Assembly: GCA_021799615.1 (NCBI GenBank)
Contig: JAJZAC010000023.1
Span: forward strand, 1 to 33,097
Origin: Actinomycetes bacterium
GTDB taxonomy: Bacteria > Actinomycetota > Acidimicrobiia > Acidimicrobiales > RAAP-2
Direction: 5' to 3'
Length of the DNA: 33,097 nucleotides
Within the stretch, counting starts at the first letter, position 1. Each line of letters starts with the position of its first letter. The notes beneath the pieces are model-generated. The model searched no databases. It saw only the letters and a list, made by a program, of their open reading frames with translations, and was not told where the DNA came from. Shown here piece by piece: positions 6,674 through 13,720 of this stretch. A program made the translations under genes and the position numbers.

Positions 6674-8893
6674 TCAGTGCCGGAAGTGGCGCTCGCCGCC
6701 GGCCATGACCATGGCGATCCCGGCCTCGTCGGCCGCCGCCACCACCTCGGCGTCGCGGATGGACCCACCCGGCTGGACCACGGCGGCCACGCCGGCCTGG
6801 GCCAGGACCAGCAGGCCGTCGGGGAACGGGAAGAACGCGTCCGACGCAGCCGCCCCGCCACGGGCCCGCTCCCCCGCCTTGCCCACCGCCAGCTCGGCCG
6901 CCACCACGCGGGACTGCTGACCGGCACCCACACCCACCGCCTGTCCCCCGTGGACCACGGCGATGGCGTTGGACGTGGTGCGGGCACACACCCGCCACGC
7001 CAGGGCGAGGTCCCGCCATTCGGCGTCGGTCGGTACCCGCTTCGTCGCCACCGCCCACGTCGCCGGGTCGGCGACGAACAGGTCCGGCCCCTGGACCAGG
7101 ACGGTGTTGCCCAGGGCACGCAGCTGGCGCTCGACCGGCTCCGGCGGGCCGGCCGAGAGGAGACGGGTGGCCTTGCGCTTGGCCACCAGGCGCTCGACGG
7201 CCGCCGGCTCGAAGCCCGATGCCACGATGACGTCGGCCTGCGGTCCCTCGGCGACGGCGTCGGCCACCTCGGCGGTGACGGTGCCACCCACGGCCACGAT
7301 CCCGCCGAACGCGGAGGTCGGGTCGGCCTCGAGTGCGAGGCGGTAGGCGGTGACCAGGTCGCCGGCCACGGCCGCCCCGCACGGGTTGGCGTGCTTGATG
7401 ATGGCCACGGCCACCTCGTCCCCGGTGCCGGGTGGGCCGCCGACGCCGGCCAGCTCGTGGACCAGCCGCCAGGCGGCATCGGCGTCGAACAGGTTGAGAT
7501 AGGAGAGGGCGGACCCGGCGTGCTGGACCACGCCGTCCCACCACGAGGGGTGCCCGGCGATCCGGTACCGGGCGCCGTGCTGGTGCGGGTTCTCCCCGTA
7601 ACGGAGCGAACCGGCCCGTTCCAGGGTGAGATGCAGGGTCGGGGGCAACAGGGCCAGGTCGTCCGGCTCGTCCTCCCCGGCGGCGACGCCCAGGGCGCCG
7701 GCCGGCGCGCCGCTGTCGAACCAGGCCACGATGGCCGCGTCGTACGCCGCGGTGTGGGCGAACGCCTGGCGGGCCAGCCGCACCCGGGTCGACGGGGCCA
7801 GGGCCCCGGCACGCCGGAGCTCGTGGAGGACCGTCTCGTAGTCGGCAGGGTCGACCACCACCCCCACGTGTGCGTGGTTCTTCGCCGCCGCCCGCACCAT
7901 GGTGGGACCGCCCACGTCGATGAGCTCGACCGACGGGTCGGAAGTGAACGGATAGAGGTTGCACACGACGAGGTCGATGAGCCCGATCCCCCGCGCCTCC
8001 ACGTCGGCGCGGTGGGCCGGGTCGTCACGGTCGGCCAGGATGCCCCCGTGGATCGAGGGGTGGAGGGTCTTGACCCGGCCCCCGAGCATCTCGGGGGCAC
8101 CGGTGAGGTCGGCCACCTCCACGTGGGCGATCCCGGCATCGGCCAGGGCCGCCGAGGTGCCACCGCTCGACACCAGCTCCCAGCCCAGCTCGGTCAGTCC
8201 CCGGGCCAGCTCCACCAGCCCCGTCTTGTCGTACACGGACAGCAACGCGCGCATCTCCACCTCCGGTGGTGATCCTGGTGCATGGAGGGAGGCCGCCGCC
8301 AGCCCGTCGACGAACGCCCGGATCGTCGCCGGGTACAGGACCCGCTCGACCCGCTTGATGCGCTCGTGGAGTGCGTCCACCGTGTCGCCGGGAAGCACAG
8401 GAACGGCCTGCTGGGCGAGGATCGGACCGGCGTCCATCTCCAGGGTCGCCACGTGGACGGTGGTCCCCGTCTCGGCCACGCCGGCGGCCAGAGCCTCCTC
8501 CACCGCGTGCCAGCCGGGGAACGCGGGGAGCAGTGCCGGGTGGGTGTTGAGGATCCGCCCGGGGAACGCCCCATGGACGGGAGCGTCGAGCACCGTGCCG
8601 AAGCCCGCCATCACCACCACGTCGATGCCCCGGTCCACCAGGGCCCCCGTCAACGCGGCGGTGAACGCCGTGCGGTCGAACGACGGGCCGAACCCGCCGT
8701 GGTCGGCCCGGTCGACGAGAACGGCCTCGATCCCGGCGTCGCGTGCGATGTCGAGCGCGGCGCACGGGCGGTCGGCCACCACCACGACGACCGGGAGCGA
8801 CGCGTCGAGGATGGCCTGCAGGATCGAACCGGTACCCGAGGCGAGCACGGCGATGCGGGCGTCCCCGGCTGCGCCTGTCCCACCTCGGTCCAC
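6674..8893 (-). CDS. purN-purH: PurN-PurH fusion: GAR transformylase + AICAR transformylase/IMP cyclohydrolase
   Basis: One open frame of 739 residues covers two normally separate proteins. Residues 12-200 are GAR transformylase: [12 protein letters not shown] phosphate loop and catalytic Asn116, His118 ([12 protein letters not shown]) and Asp154 (MDAGP). After a short linker ([13 protein letters not shown]), residues 214-739 are full-length PurH: IMP cyclohydrolase motifs SVYDKTGL and GRVKTLHP (Lys275), then AICAR transformylase motifs [16 protein letters not shown] and DPTSAFGG. No stop separates them. Both formyltransferases use 10-formyl-THF supplied by folD downstream. GTG 8893 is preceded by TAGCGT at 6 nt, suggesting a leaderless start. 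A strong internal Shine-Dalgarno precedes Met214, so free PurH may also be made. The fusion of steps 3 and 9-10 of purine synthesis is unusual. Confidence 0.9.
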   Translation of the reverse strand: MDRGGTGAAGDARIAVLASGTGSILQAILDASLPVVVVVADRPCAALDIARDAGIEAVLVDRADHGGFGPSFDRTAFTAALTGALVDRGIDVVVMAGFGTVLDAPVHGAFPGRILNTHPALLPAFPGWHAVEEALAAGVAETGTTVHVATLEMDAGPILAQQAVPVLPGDTVDALHERIKRVERVLYPATIRAFVDGLAAASLHAPGSPPEVEMRALLSVYDKTGLVELARGLTELGWELVSSGGTSAALADAGIAHVEVADLTGAPEMLGGRVKTLHPSIHGGILADRDDPAHRADVEARGIGLIDLVVCNLYPFTSDPSVELIDVGGPTMVRAAAKNHAHVGVVVDPADYETVLHELRRAGALAPSTRVRLARQAFAHTAAYDAAIVAWFDSGAPAGALGVAAGEDEPDDLALLPPTLHLTLERAGSLRYGENPHQHGARYRIAGHPSWWDGVVQHAGSALSYLNLFDADAAWRLVHELAGVGGPPGTGDEVAVAIIKHANPCGAAVAGDLVTAYRLALEADPTSAFGGIVAVGGTVTAEVADAVAEGPQADVIVASGFEPAAVERLVAKRKATRLLSAGPPEPVERQLRALGNTVLVQGPDLFVADPATWAVATKRVPTDAEWRDLALAWRVCARTTSNAIAVVHGGQAVGVGAGQQSRVVAAELAVGKAGERARGGAAASDAFFPFPDGLLVLAQAGVAAVVQPGGSIRDAEVVAAADEAGIAMVMAGGERHFRH
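8255..8264 (-). promoter_or_regulatory. Internal ribosome-binding site before the PurH part
   Basis: On the minus strand GGAGGTGGAG directly precedes ATG 8254 (Met214 of the fusion), with GGAGGT 4 nt from the ATG. It is one of the strongest Shine-Dalgarno sites in the window and lies inside the open frame, where none is needed for the fusion. Confidence 0.6.
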
Positions 8894-8899
8894 GGGCGA

Positions 8900-8905
8900 A
8901 CGCTA
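8900..8905 (-). promoter_or_regulatory. purN-purH -10 element (leaderless)
   Basis: TAGCGT on the minus strand, 6 nt before GTG 8893; no Shine-Dalgarno. It supports this GTG as the true start. Confidence 0.5.
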
Positions 8906-9049
8906 CCAAGGCGGCGCGCGCCCCCGATCGGGTGCCGGCGGGCACGCCGGCAGCGTGCCAGGGCGCCGTCGTCACCGCGACGCCGGCCCGGCGGCGCAGT
9001 CCGGTACCGGCTGGCACCGGATCGCCGTGGCGGGACGAGGGGGCGGGAC

Positions 9050-9078
9050 ACGCCGGTCCGGTCGCGCCGGACCGGCGT
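9050..9078. terminator. Strong hairpin downstream of the suc-HAD unit
   Basis: Perfect 12-bp arms ACGCCGGTCCGG (9050-9061) and CCGGACCGGCGT (9067-9078) with a TCGCG loop; GGG/CCC outside could extend it past a 2-nt bulge. It lies 214 nt after the HAD stop in the minus direction. No U-tract follows, as is common for actinobacterial stem-loops, so a terminator role is inferred. Confidence 0.45.
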
Positions 9079-9291
9079 CCCGCACTGCGAGCGTCGGGGC
9101 GGACCGGTCCGACGCAGCGCTTCCGGCCTGCCCTCCGGATCCTGCGCTGCGCCGGCCGGCCCCCCTGCCCCCGGCCCACCCCTCGCACCAGTTCCATCGG
9201 CACGATCGCATCCCGACCAAAGGGGTCAGAGTGACAATCCTGCGTGTCTGATATCGGTGCCGCCGCGCCAGCCGGTCGGTGCGCCCGGGCG

Positions 9292-10020
9292 TCAGGCGCC
9301 GAATGCGCGCAGCAGTGCCAGGTCGAGCTGGTCGAGGCTGTCCAGCTCGGCGTCGCAGAAGCCCCAGGCCGGGGCGCCGGCGGCCGACGGCTCGGGCACG
9401 ACCACGACCCGCATGCGGGCCGCCTTGGCGGCGATGGCGCCGTTGAACGAATCCTCGACGGCCAGGCACGCCACCGGGGCGACGCCCATTTTCGCCGCCG
9501 TGGACAGGAAGGCCGCCGGATGCGGCTTACCCGCCGCCTCCCACTCGGCCGAGTGCCAGGCGGTCACGTCGCCCCCGATCCCCAGCCGCTTCAGGGCGGC
9601 CTCGATGACCACCGCGTACGACCCCGAGCAGACGCCCACGGCCAGGCCCTCGTGGCGGCACCGGGCCACGGCCTCGACCGCGCCGGGCATGGGGCGCCCC
9701 GCGGCGGCCACGAGCTCGGCGACCCGGGCCGTGACGGCGTGCGCCACCGCCGCCGGGGACGCCCCCTCCCAGGGCCGCCGCTCCCACCAGTGGGCCACGG
9801 CGGCGTCGATGCGCAGGCCCATGGTCTGGCGGGCCTCGTCCTCGGTCAGGACGACGCCAACCGAGCCGAACACCTCGATCTCCGCCTGCCGCCACAACGG
9901 CTCGGAATCGATGAGCAGGCCGTCCAGGTCGAAGATGACCGCCTCGAGCGCCCGACCGGCGTGGGCCGACGCCGAAGGGACCCGGGGTGAGGGCCGCTGG
10001 TCGGGGGGGACCGCGCTCAG
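9292..10020 (-). CDS. HAD-family sugar-phosphate phosphatase (HxpB/YniC-like), start codon unusual
   Basis: A HAD-IA phosphatase resembling E. coli HxpB/YniC (2-deoxyglucose-6-phosphatase). Motif I is VIFDLDGLLIDSEPLW, motif II VCSGS, the conserved Lys lies in AGKPHPAAF, and motif III is VEDSFNGAIAAKAA. The frame has no ATG, GTG or TTG upstream of motif I: the only such codon is TTG 9897, which falls after motif I and would delete the catalytic aspartates. The first plausible start is CTG 10020-10018, forming a CTGA overlap with the sucD stop just as other genes here use ATGA/GTGA, and giving 242 residues. A later non-AUG start near 9945 is the alternative. It is the last gene of the suc unit; the substrate is unknown and a housekeeping metabolite-repair role is possible. 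Confidence 0.8.
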   Translation of the reverse strand: MSAVPPDQRPSPRVPSASAHAGRALEAVIFDLDGLLIDSEPLWRQAEIEVFGSVGVVLTEDEARQTMGLRIDAAVAHWWERRPWEGASPAAVAHAVTARVAELVAAAGRPMPGAVEAVARCRHEGLAVGVCSGSYAVVIEAALKRLGIGGDVTAWHSAEWEAAGKPHPAAFLSTAAKMGVAPVACLAVEDSFNGAIAAKAARMRVVVVPEPSAAGAPAWGFCDAELDSLDQLDLALLRAFGA

Positions 10021-10907
10021 CCGAGCTTCCGGACGATCTCGACCATCGCCTCGCCGGCCTCGGTCGGGTTCTGGGCCACGGTGACGCCGGCGGCGGCCAG
10101 CGCGTCCATCTTGGCCTGTGCCGTTCCCTTGGAGCCGGAGATGATGGCACCAGCGTGGCCCATCTTGCGCCCCGCGGGGGCGGTCACGCCGGCGATGTAG
10201 GAGACGACCGGCTTCGTCATGGACGAGCCGATGAACTCGGCGGCCTCCTCCTCGGCCGAGCCGCCAATTTCCCCGATCATCATGACGGCGCGGGTGTCGG
10301 GGTCCGCCTCGAAGGCGGTCAGGCAGTCGATGAAGCTGGTCCCCGGCACCGGGTCACCGCCGATGCCGACACACGTGGTCTGCCCCACGCCCTGCTGCGA
10401 GAGCTCGTGGAGCGCCTGGTAGGTCAGGGTCCCCGACCGGCTCACGATCCCGACGGGGCCACCGGGAAGCGCGATGTCACCGGAGGTGATGCCGATGTTG
10501 CACTTCCCCGGCGAGATGATCCCGGGGCAGTTGGGGCCGAGCAGGCGGGTGCCGGGGAACTCGCGGACCAGCCGGTTGTAGACGAGGGCCTCGTCCTGGG
10601 CGGGGATGCCCTCGGTGATGCACACCACGAAGGGGATGCCGGCCTCGGCGGCTTCGATGATGGCGGCGGCGGCGAACCTGGGCGGCACCGAGATGAACGA
10701 CGCGTTCGCACCGGTGGCCTCGACGGCCTCGGCCACGGTGGCGTACACCGGGATCCCCTCGATCTCCTCGCCGCCCCGGTTCGGGTTGGTCCCGGCCACG
10801 ACCTTCGTCCCGTAGTCTCGGTTGCGCAGCCCGTGGTACAGGCCCTGGCTGGTGGGACTGATGCCCTGGACGACGACGGTGGTGCGCTCGTCGACGAAGA
10901 TGCTCAT
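10017..10907 (-). CDS. sucD: Succinyl-CoA synthetase alpha subunit
   Basis: Alpha subunit of the ADP/GDP-forming succinate-CoA ligase, which makes succinate and NTP from succinyl-CoA. The 296-residue protein has the N-terminal CoA-binding Rossmann domain ([16 protein letters not shown], then GTNPNRGG), the [10 protein letters not shown] motif, the SRSGTLTYQ loop and the active-site histidine H251 in [11 protein letters not shown], which is phosphorylated during catalysis. Length is normal (289 in E. coli). Its ATG overlaps the sucC stop by 4 nt (ATGA), so translation is coupled and equimolar subunits are expected. The HAD gene follows without a gap. Confidence 0.97.
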   Translation of the reverse strand: MSIFVDERTTVVVQGISPTSQGLYHGLRNRDYGTKVVAGTNPNRGGEEIEGIPVYATVAEAVEATGANASFISVPPRFAAAAIIEAAEAGIPFVVCITEGIPAQDEALVYNRLVREFPGTRLLGPNCPGIISPGKCNIGITSGDIALPGGPVGIVSRSGTLTYQALHELSQQGVGQTTCVGIGGDPVPGTSFIDCLTAFEADPDTRAVMMIGEIGGSAEEEAAEFIGSSMTKPVVSYIAGVTAPAGRKMGHAGAIISGSKGTAQAKMDALAAAGVTVAQNPTEAGEAMVEIVRKLG

Positions 10908-12052
10908 CGGGGGCCTCCTGCAAGCTCGACGGCACGCCGGGCTGCGGCGACCATGGTGGGTTCGGCGACCAGACGGTCGGACAGGTGGGGGGCCAGGATC
11001 TCGCGCCCGGCTTCGGCGTTGGTCCCGTCCAGTCGGAGGACGATGGGCGAGGCGATGTCGACCCGGGACAGGGCCTCGACGACGCCCTTCGCCACCTCGT
11101 CCACCCGGGTGATCCCCCCGAAGATGTTGACGAAGATGGACTTGACCGACGGATCGGAGTTGATGACCTCGAGCGCGGCGGCCATGACATCGGCGCTGGC
11201 ACCACCGCCGATGTCGAGGAAGTTGGCCGCCGAACCACCGACCTGGTTGACCACGTCGAGGGTGCTCATGGCCAGTCCGGCCCCGTTGGCGATGATCCCG
11301 ACCGAGCCCTCGAGGCCGATGTAGTTGAGACCGCGCTCGCGAGCCCGGGCTTCACGGACGTCCTCGGTGTCGGTCGCCGCGTACTCCTCCCATTCGGGGT
11401 GACGGAACGCGGCGTTGTCGTCCAGGGTCACCTTGGCGTCGAGGGCGTGCACCGTGCCCTCGGTCGTCAGGATCAGCGGGTTGATCTCCGCCAGGTCGCA
11501 GTCGCCCTCGACATAGCACCGGTAGAGGTCGACCAGCAGGGCCGCGGCCTGGCCGCGGGCCTTCTCGTCGAGGCCGGCCGCGTCCACCCATCGGCGTGCG
11601 GCGGCGGCGTCCAGACCCTCGGTCGGGTCGATGTGCACCATGGCGATGGCGTCCGGATCGGTGGCTGCGACCTCCTCGATGTCGACGCCACCCTTCGCCG
11701 AGAGCATGCCGAGGTGCTTCTTGGCCGCACGGTCCAGGGTGAAGCTGGCGTAGTACTCGCGGGCGATGTCCGAGGCGTGCTCCACCCACAGGCGCTTGAC
11801 CACGTGGCCCTTGATGTCGAGCCCCAGGATGTTCCCGGCATGGGTGCGGACCTCGGCGGCGTCGGCGGCCAGCTTCACGCCGCCGGCCTTGCCCCGACCT
11901 CCCACCTTCACCTGCGCCTTGACCACCACCGGGTAGCCGGCCCGCTCCGCCTGCTCGACGGCTTCGTCCACCGTGTCGGCCACCCCGCCGGCCGAGGTGG
12001 GGATGCCGAAGCGGGCGAAGTACTGCTTGCCCTGGTACTCGAAGAGATCCAC
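10904..12052 (-). CDS. sucC: Succinyl-CoA synthetase beta subunit
   Basis: Beta subunit of succinate-CoA ligase, carrying the ATP-grasp nucleotide site. The 382-residue product begins DLFEYQGKQYFARFGIP after a GTG at 12052, and has VVVKAQVKVGGRGKAGGVK (ATP-grasp), CDLAEINPL (metal-binding Glu/Asn), ANGAGLAM and FVNIFGGITR near the C-terminus. Length matches E. coli SucC (388). The frame is open far upstream, but homology starts at this GTG; an AGGAT site lies close before it. It is first of sucC-sucD-HAD, 152 nt after a cobalamin-binding mutase subunit gene on the same strand. Confidence 0.96.
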   Translation of the reverse strand: MDLFEYQGKQYFARFGIPTSAGGVADTVDEAVEQAERAGYPVVVKAQVKVGGRGKAGGVKLAADAAEVRTHAGNILGLDIKGHVVKRLWVEHASDIAREYYASFTLDRAAKKHLGMLSAKGGVDIEEVAATDPDAIAMVHIDPTEGLDAAAARRWVDAAGLDEKARGQAAALLVDLYRCYVEGDCDLAEINPLILTTEGTVHALDAKVTLDDNAAFRHPEWEEYAATDTEDVREARARERGLNYIGLEGSVGIIANGAGLAMSTLDVVNQVGGSAANFLDIGGGASADVMAAALEVINSDPSVKSIFVNIFGGITRVDEVAKGVVEALSRVDIASPIVLRLDGTNAEAGREILAPHLSDRLVAEPTMVAAARRAVELAGGPR

Positions 12053-12204
12053 GGGATCCTGTTCCTCTCTGTCTGCGCCTGCCGGCGACGCCCGGACGCG
12101 CTCTGCGTCCCTGCTGCTCTGTCCTGTACTCCTGGTTGCCCTGTGCTCTGGCGCCCGCGGTCCCCCCGGGCCGTGTCGCCCGCCCCGGTGGTCCGGCGAC
12201 GCCG
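12053..12204 (-). promoter_or_regulatory. Purine-rich sucC leader
   Basis: The minus strand of this 152-nt gap is unusually rich in G and A, with AGGA/CAGAG/CAGGG motifs repeated and several Shine-Dalgarno look-alikes. A 6-bp stem GGACGC/GCGTCC (12094-12110, loop GCTCT) lies 42 nt before the start. No clear -10 hexamer is seen, so sucC may be transcribed from the upstream gene's promoter. Confidence 0.35.
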
Positions 12205-12621
12205 CTAGCTCCCGGCGCCCTCCTCGCGGGCATCGAGCGTCTCGGCCAGCCAGGTGCCGATGGCCGGCAGGGACGATCCGGGGGTGAAGACCTCCGCCAC
12301 CCCGGCCTCCTTCAGCACGGCGATGTCCGCCTCGGGGATGATCCCGCCCACCATCACCAGCACGTCGTCGAGGCCGGCGGCCCGCAGGCCCTCCACCACC
12401 CGGGGCACCAGGGTGAGGTGGGCCCCCGACAGGAGCGACAGGCCCACGGCGTCGGCGTCCTCCTGGACGGCCGCCTGGACGACCTGTTCGGGCGTCTGGT
12501 GCAGCCCGGTGTAGATGACCTCGAACCCGGCATCGCGCAGGGCCCGGGCGATCACCTTGGCCCCGCGGTCGTGCCCGTCGAGGCCGGGCTTGGCCACGAC
12601 CACTCGGTAGGGTCGTTTCAC
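12205..12621 (-). CDS. Stand-alone cobalamin (B12)-binding mutase subunit
   Basis: A 138-residue protein consisting only of the B12-binding domain found at the C-terminus of methylmalonyl-CoA mutase. It shows the base-off/His-on motif DGHDRG with H17, then SLLSGAH and VMVGGIIP. As a single domain it resembles the small subunit of two-subunit acyl-CoA mutases (archaeal-type methylmalonyl-CoA mutase, or HcmB), which needs a separate large subunit not encoded in this window. Placement before sucCD fits methylmalonyl-CoA to succinyl-CoA conversion. GTG 12621 is the start: TAGTAT lies 8 nt upstream, with no Shine-Dalgarno, and the frame upstream lacks homology. Which acyl-CoA is rearranged cannot be told from this subunit. 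Confidence 0.88.
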   Translation of the reverse strand: MKRPYRVVVAKPGLDGHDRGAKVIARALRDAGFEVIYTGLHQTPEQVVQAAVQEDADAVGLSLLSGAHLTLVPRVVEGLRAAGLDDVLVMVGGIIPEADIAVLKEAGVAEVFTPGSSLPAIGTWLAETLDAREEGAGS

Positions 12622-12629
12622 GGGGGCTG

Positions 12630-12635
12630 ATACTA
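12630..12635 (-). promoter_or_regulatory. -10 element of the B12-binding gene (leaderless)
   Basis: TAGTAT on the minus strand, 8 nt before GTG 12621; close to the consensus TATAAT and supports a leaderless start. Confidence 0.55.
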
Positions 12636-12696
12636 AACGCTGCCCGGGTGGGCGGCGCCAGACGGGCAGGTGGGCCGCCCGCCACACCCGCCGTGC

Positions 12697-12743
12697 TACG
12701 GTCGGACGGCCCGTGAGGAACGACCCTGATCCGAGAGCGGAGG
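12697..12743 (+). promoter_or_regulatory. ubiA -10 element and Shine-Dalgarno
   Basis: TACGGT (12697-12702) is a candidate -10. GCGGAGG (12737-12743) lies 5 nt before GTG 12749 and decides that start. An in-frame GTG at 12713, 10 nt after the -10, could alternatively give a leaderless product 12 residues longer. Confidence 0.45.
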
Positions 12744-12748
12744 ACGCC

Positions 12749-13720
12749 GTGACCACACCGGCGGGCACTGCGCCACGCCCACCGGGACGAACGCCCGGTG
12801 CGGGCTCCCCGCAGGCGCCCGCCCGCCGGGCGTCGCTGGCCGTCGGCATGGTCCGCGTCGCCCGTCCCCACCAGTGGATCAAGAACCTCCTCGTCTTCGT
12901 GGCGCCCGGGGCCGCCGGAGCGCTCCTCCACGGCGACGTGCTGGTGCACGCGCTGGAGGCGTTCGGGGTGTTCTGCGTGGCCGCCTCGGGCTCCTACTTC
13001 CTGAACGACGCCATCGACGCCGAGGCGGACCGTCGTCACCCCCGCAAGGCCAGCCGGCCGGTGGCCTCGGGCCTCGTGCCCGTGTGGCTGGCCCTCACCA
13101 CGGGTGCGGCGCTCCTGGCCGGCTCCCTGGTCCTGGCGGCGGTGGTCGCCGGCTGGCACCTCACCGTGGTGATGCTCGTCTACGCGGCGGTGAACGTCTG
13201 CTATTCGCTCGGGCTCAAGCACGAGCCGATCTTGGACCTTGCCGCGGTGAGCTCGGGGTTCGTCCTCCGTGCCATCGCCGGGGGCGTGGCCACGCGGGTG
13301 CCGCTGACCGACTGGTTCGTGATCGTCGCCGCCTTCGGCTCCCTCCTCATCGTGACGGGCAAGCGGTCGGGCGAGCAACGGCTCCTGACCGCCGCCGACA
13401 CCGACCATGCCGCAGTGCGGACGACGCTCGGCCTCTACACCTCGTCGTTCCTCCAGACGGTGCGCACCATGTCGGCGGCCGTCACGGTCACCGCCTACTG
13501 CCTGTGGGCGTTCGACCGGGCCGCCCACGCCCACCCGGGCCACGACCCCATCTGGTTCCAGCTCACCATCGTGCCCTTCGTCCTCGGCCTGCTCCACGTA
13601 GTGCGAGACCTCGACGCCGGCCACGGGCACGCACCCGAGGACCTGGCCATCCACGACCACCGGCTCCAGCTCTACGGGCTGGCGTGGGTGGTCCTGTTCG
13701 CAGCCGGGATCTACGGATGA
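12749..13720 (+). CDS. ubiA: Decaprenyl-phosphate phosphoribosyltransferase (UbiA family, DPPR synthase)
   Basis: Transfers phosphoribose from PRPP to decaprenyl phosphate, the first step to DPA, the arabinose donor for cell-wall arabinans. The 323-residue protein is an integral-membrane UbiA-fold enzyme. After a disordered Pro/Gly-rich N-terminus comes [14 protein letters not shown], then the Asp-rich catalytic motif [13 protein letters not shown] (from N86) with KASRPVASG, a second polar loop TGKRSGEQR, and about eight to nine hydrophobic segments. This matches mycobacterial Rv3806c rather than quinone-type UbiA, and adjacency to dprE1-dprE2 strongly supports it. Its stop overlaps the dprE1 ATG (ATGA). 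The following phosphatase step (Rv3807c-like) is not encoded here. Confidence 0.93.
   Translation: MTTPAGTAPRPPGRTPGAGSPQAPARRASLAVGMVRVARPHQWIKNLLVFVAPGAAGALLHGDVLVHALEAFGVFCVAASGSYFLNDAIDAEADRRHPRKASRPVASGLVPVWLALTTGAALLAGSLVLAAVVAGWHLTVVMLVYAAVNVCYSLGLKHEPILDLAAVSSGFVLRAIAGGVATRVPLTDWFVIVAAFGSLLIVTGKRSGEQRLLTAADTDHAAVRTTLGLYTSSFLQTVRTMSAAVTVTAYCLWAFDRAAHAHPGHDPIWFQLTIVPFVLGLLHVVRDLDAGHGHAPEDLAIHDHRLQLYGLAWVVLFAAGIYG

Larger units (their letters stand above)
8894..9291. other. 398-nt gap rich in inverted repeats, no gene seen
   Basis: No supported reading frame. Besides the purN -10 it holds three G+C-rich inverted repeats: 8933-8952 (TGCCGGC/GCCGGCA, 6-nt loop), 9050-9078 (12-bp arms, see the terminator entry) and 9091-9115 (GCGTCGG/CCGACGC enclosing the palindrome CGGACCGGTCCG at 9100-9111). 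The part nearest the HAD stop (about 9195-9255) is lower in G+C and unlike its neighbours in composition. Confidence 0.6.

Noticed and set aside
6615-7964. Long open frame continuing upstream of folD, antisense-like to PurH sequence
   Set aside because: It lies in another frame of purN-purH on the same strand, is Arg/Gly-rich without homology, and folD has a good ATG with Shine-Dalgarno at 6614.
8972-9469. Possible 165-codon gene across the HAD 3' end and the gap
   Set aside because: Arg-rich without recognisable sequence, overlaps HAD and the hairpins; typical spurious high-GC frame.
9292-9897. HAD gene starting at TTG 9897
   Set aside because: It would remove the catalytic motif FDLDGLLID, which is intact and in frame just upstream.
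12053-13660. Open frame extending sucC by over 500 codons
   Set aside because: It passes through the B12-binding gene and antisense to ubiA; SucC homology begins exactly at GTG 12052.
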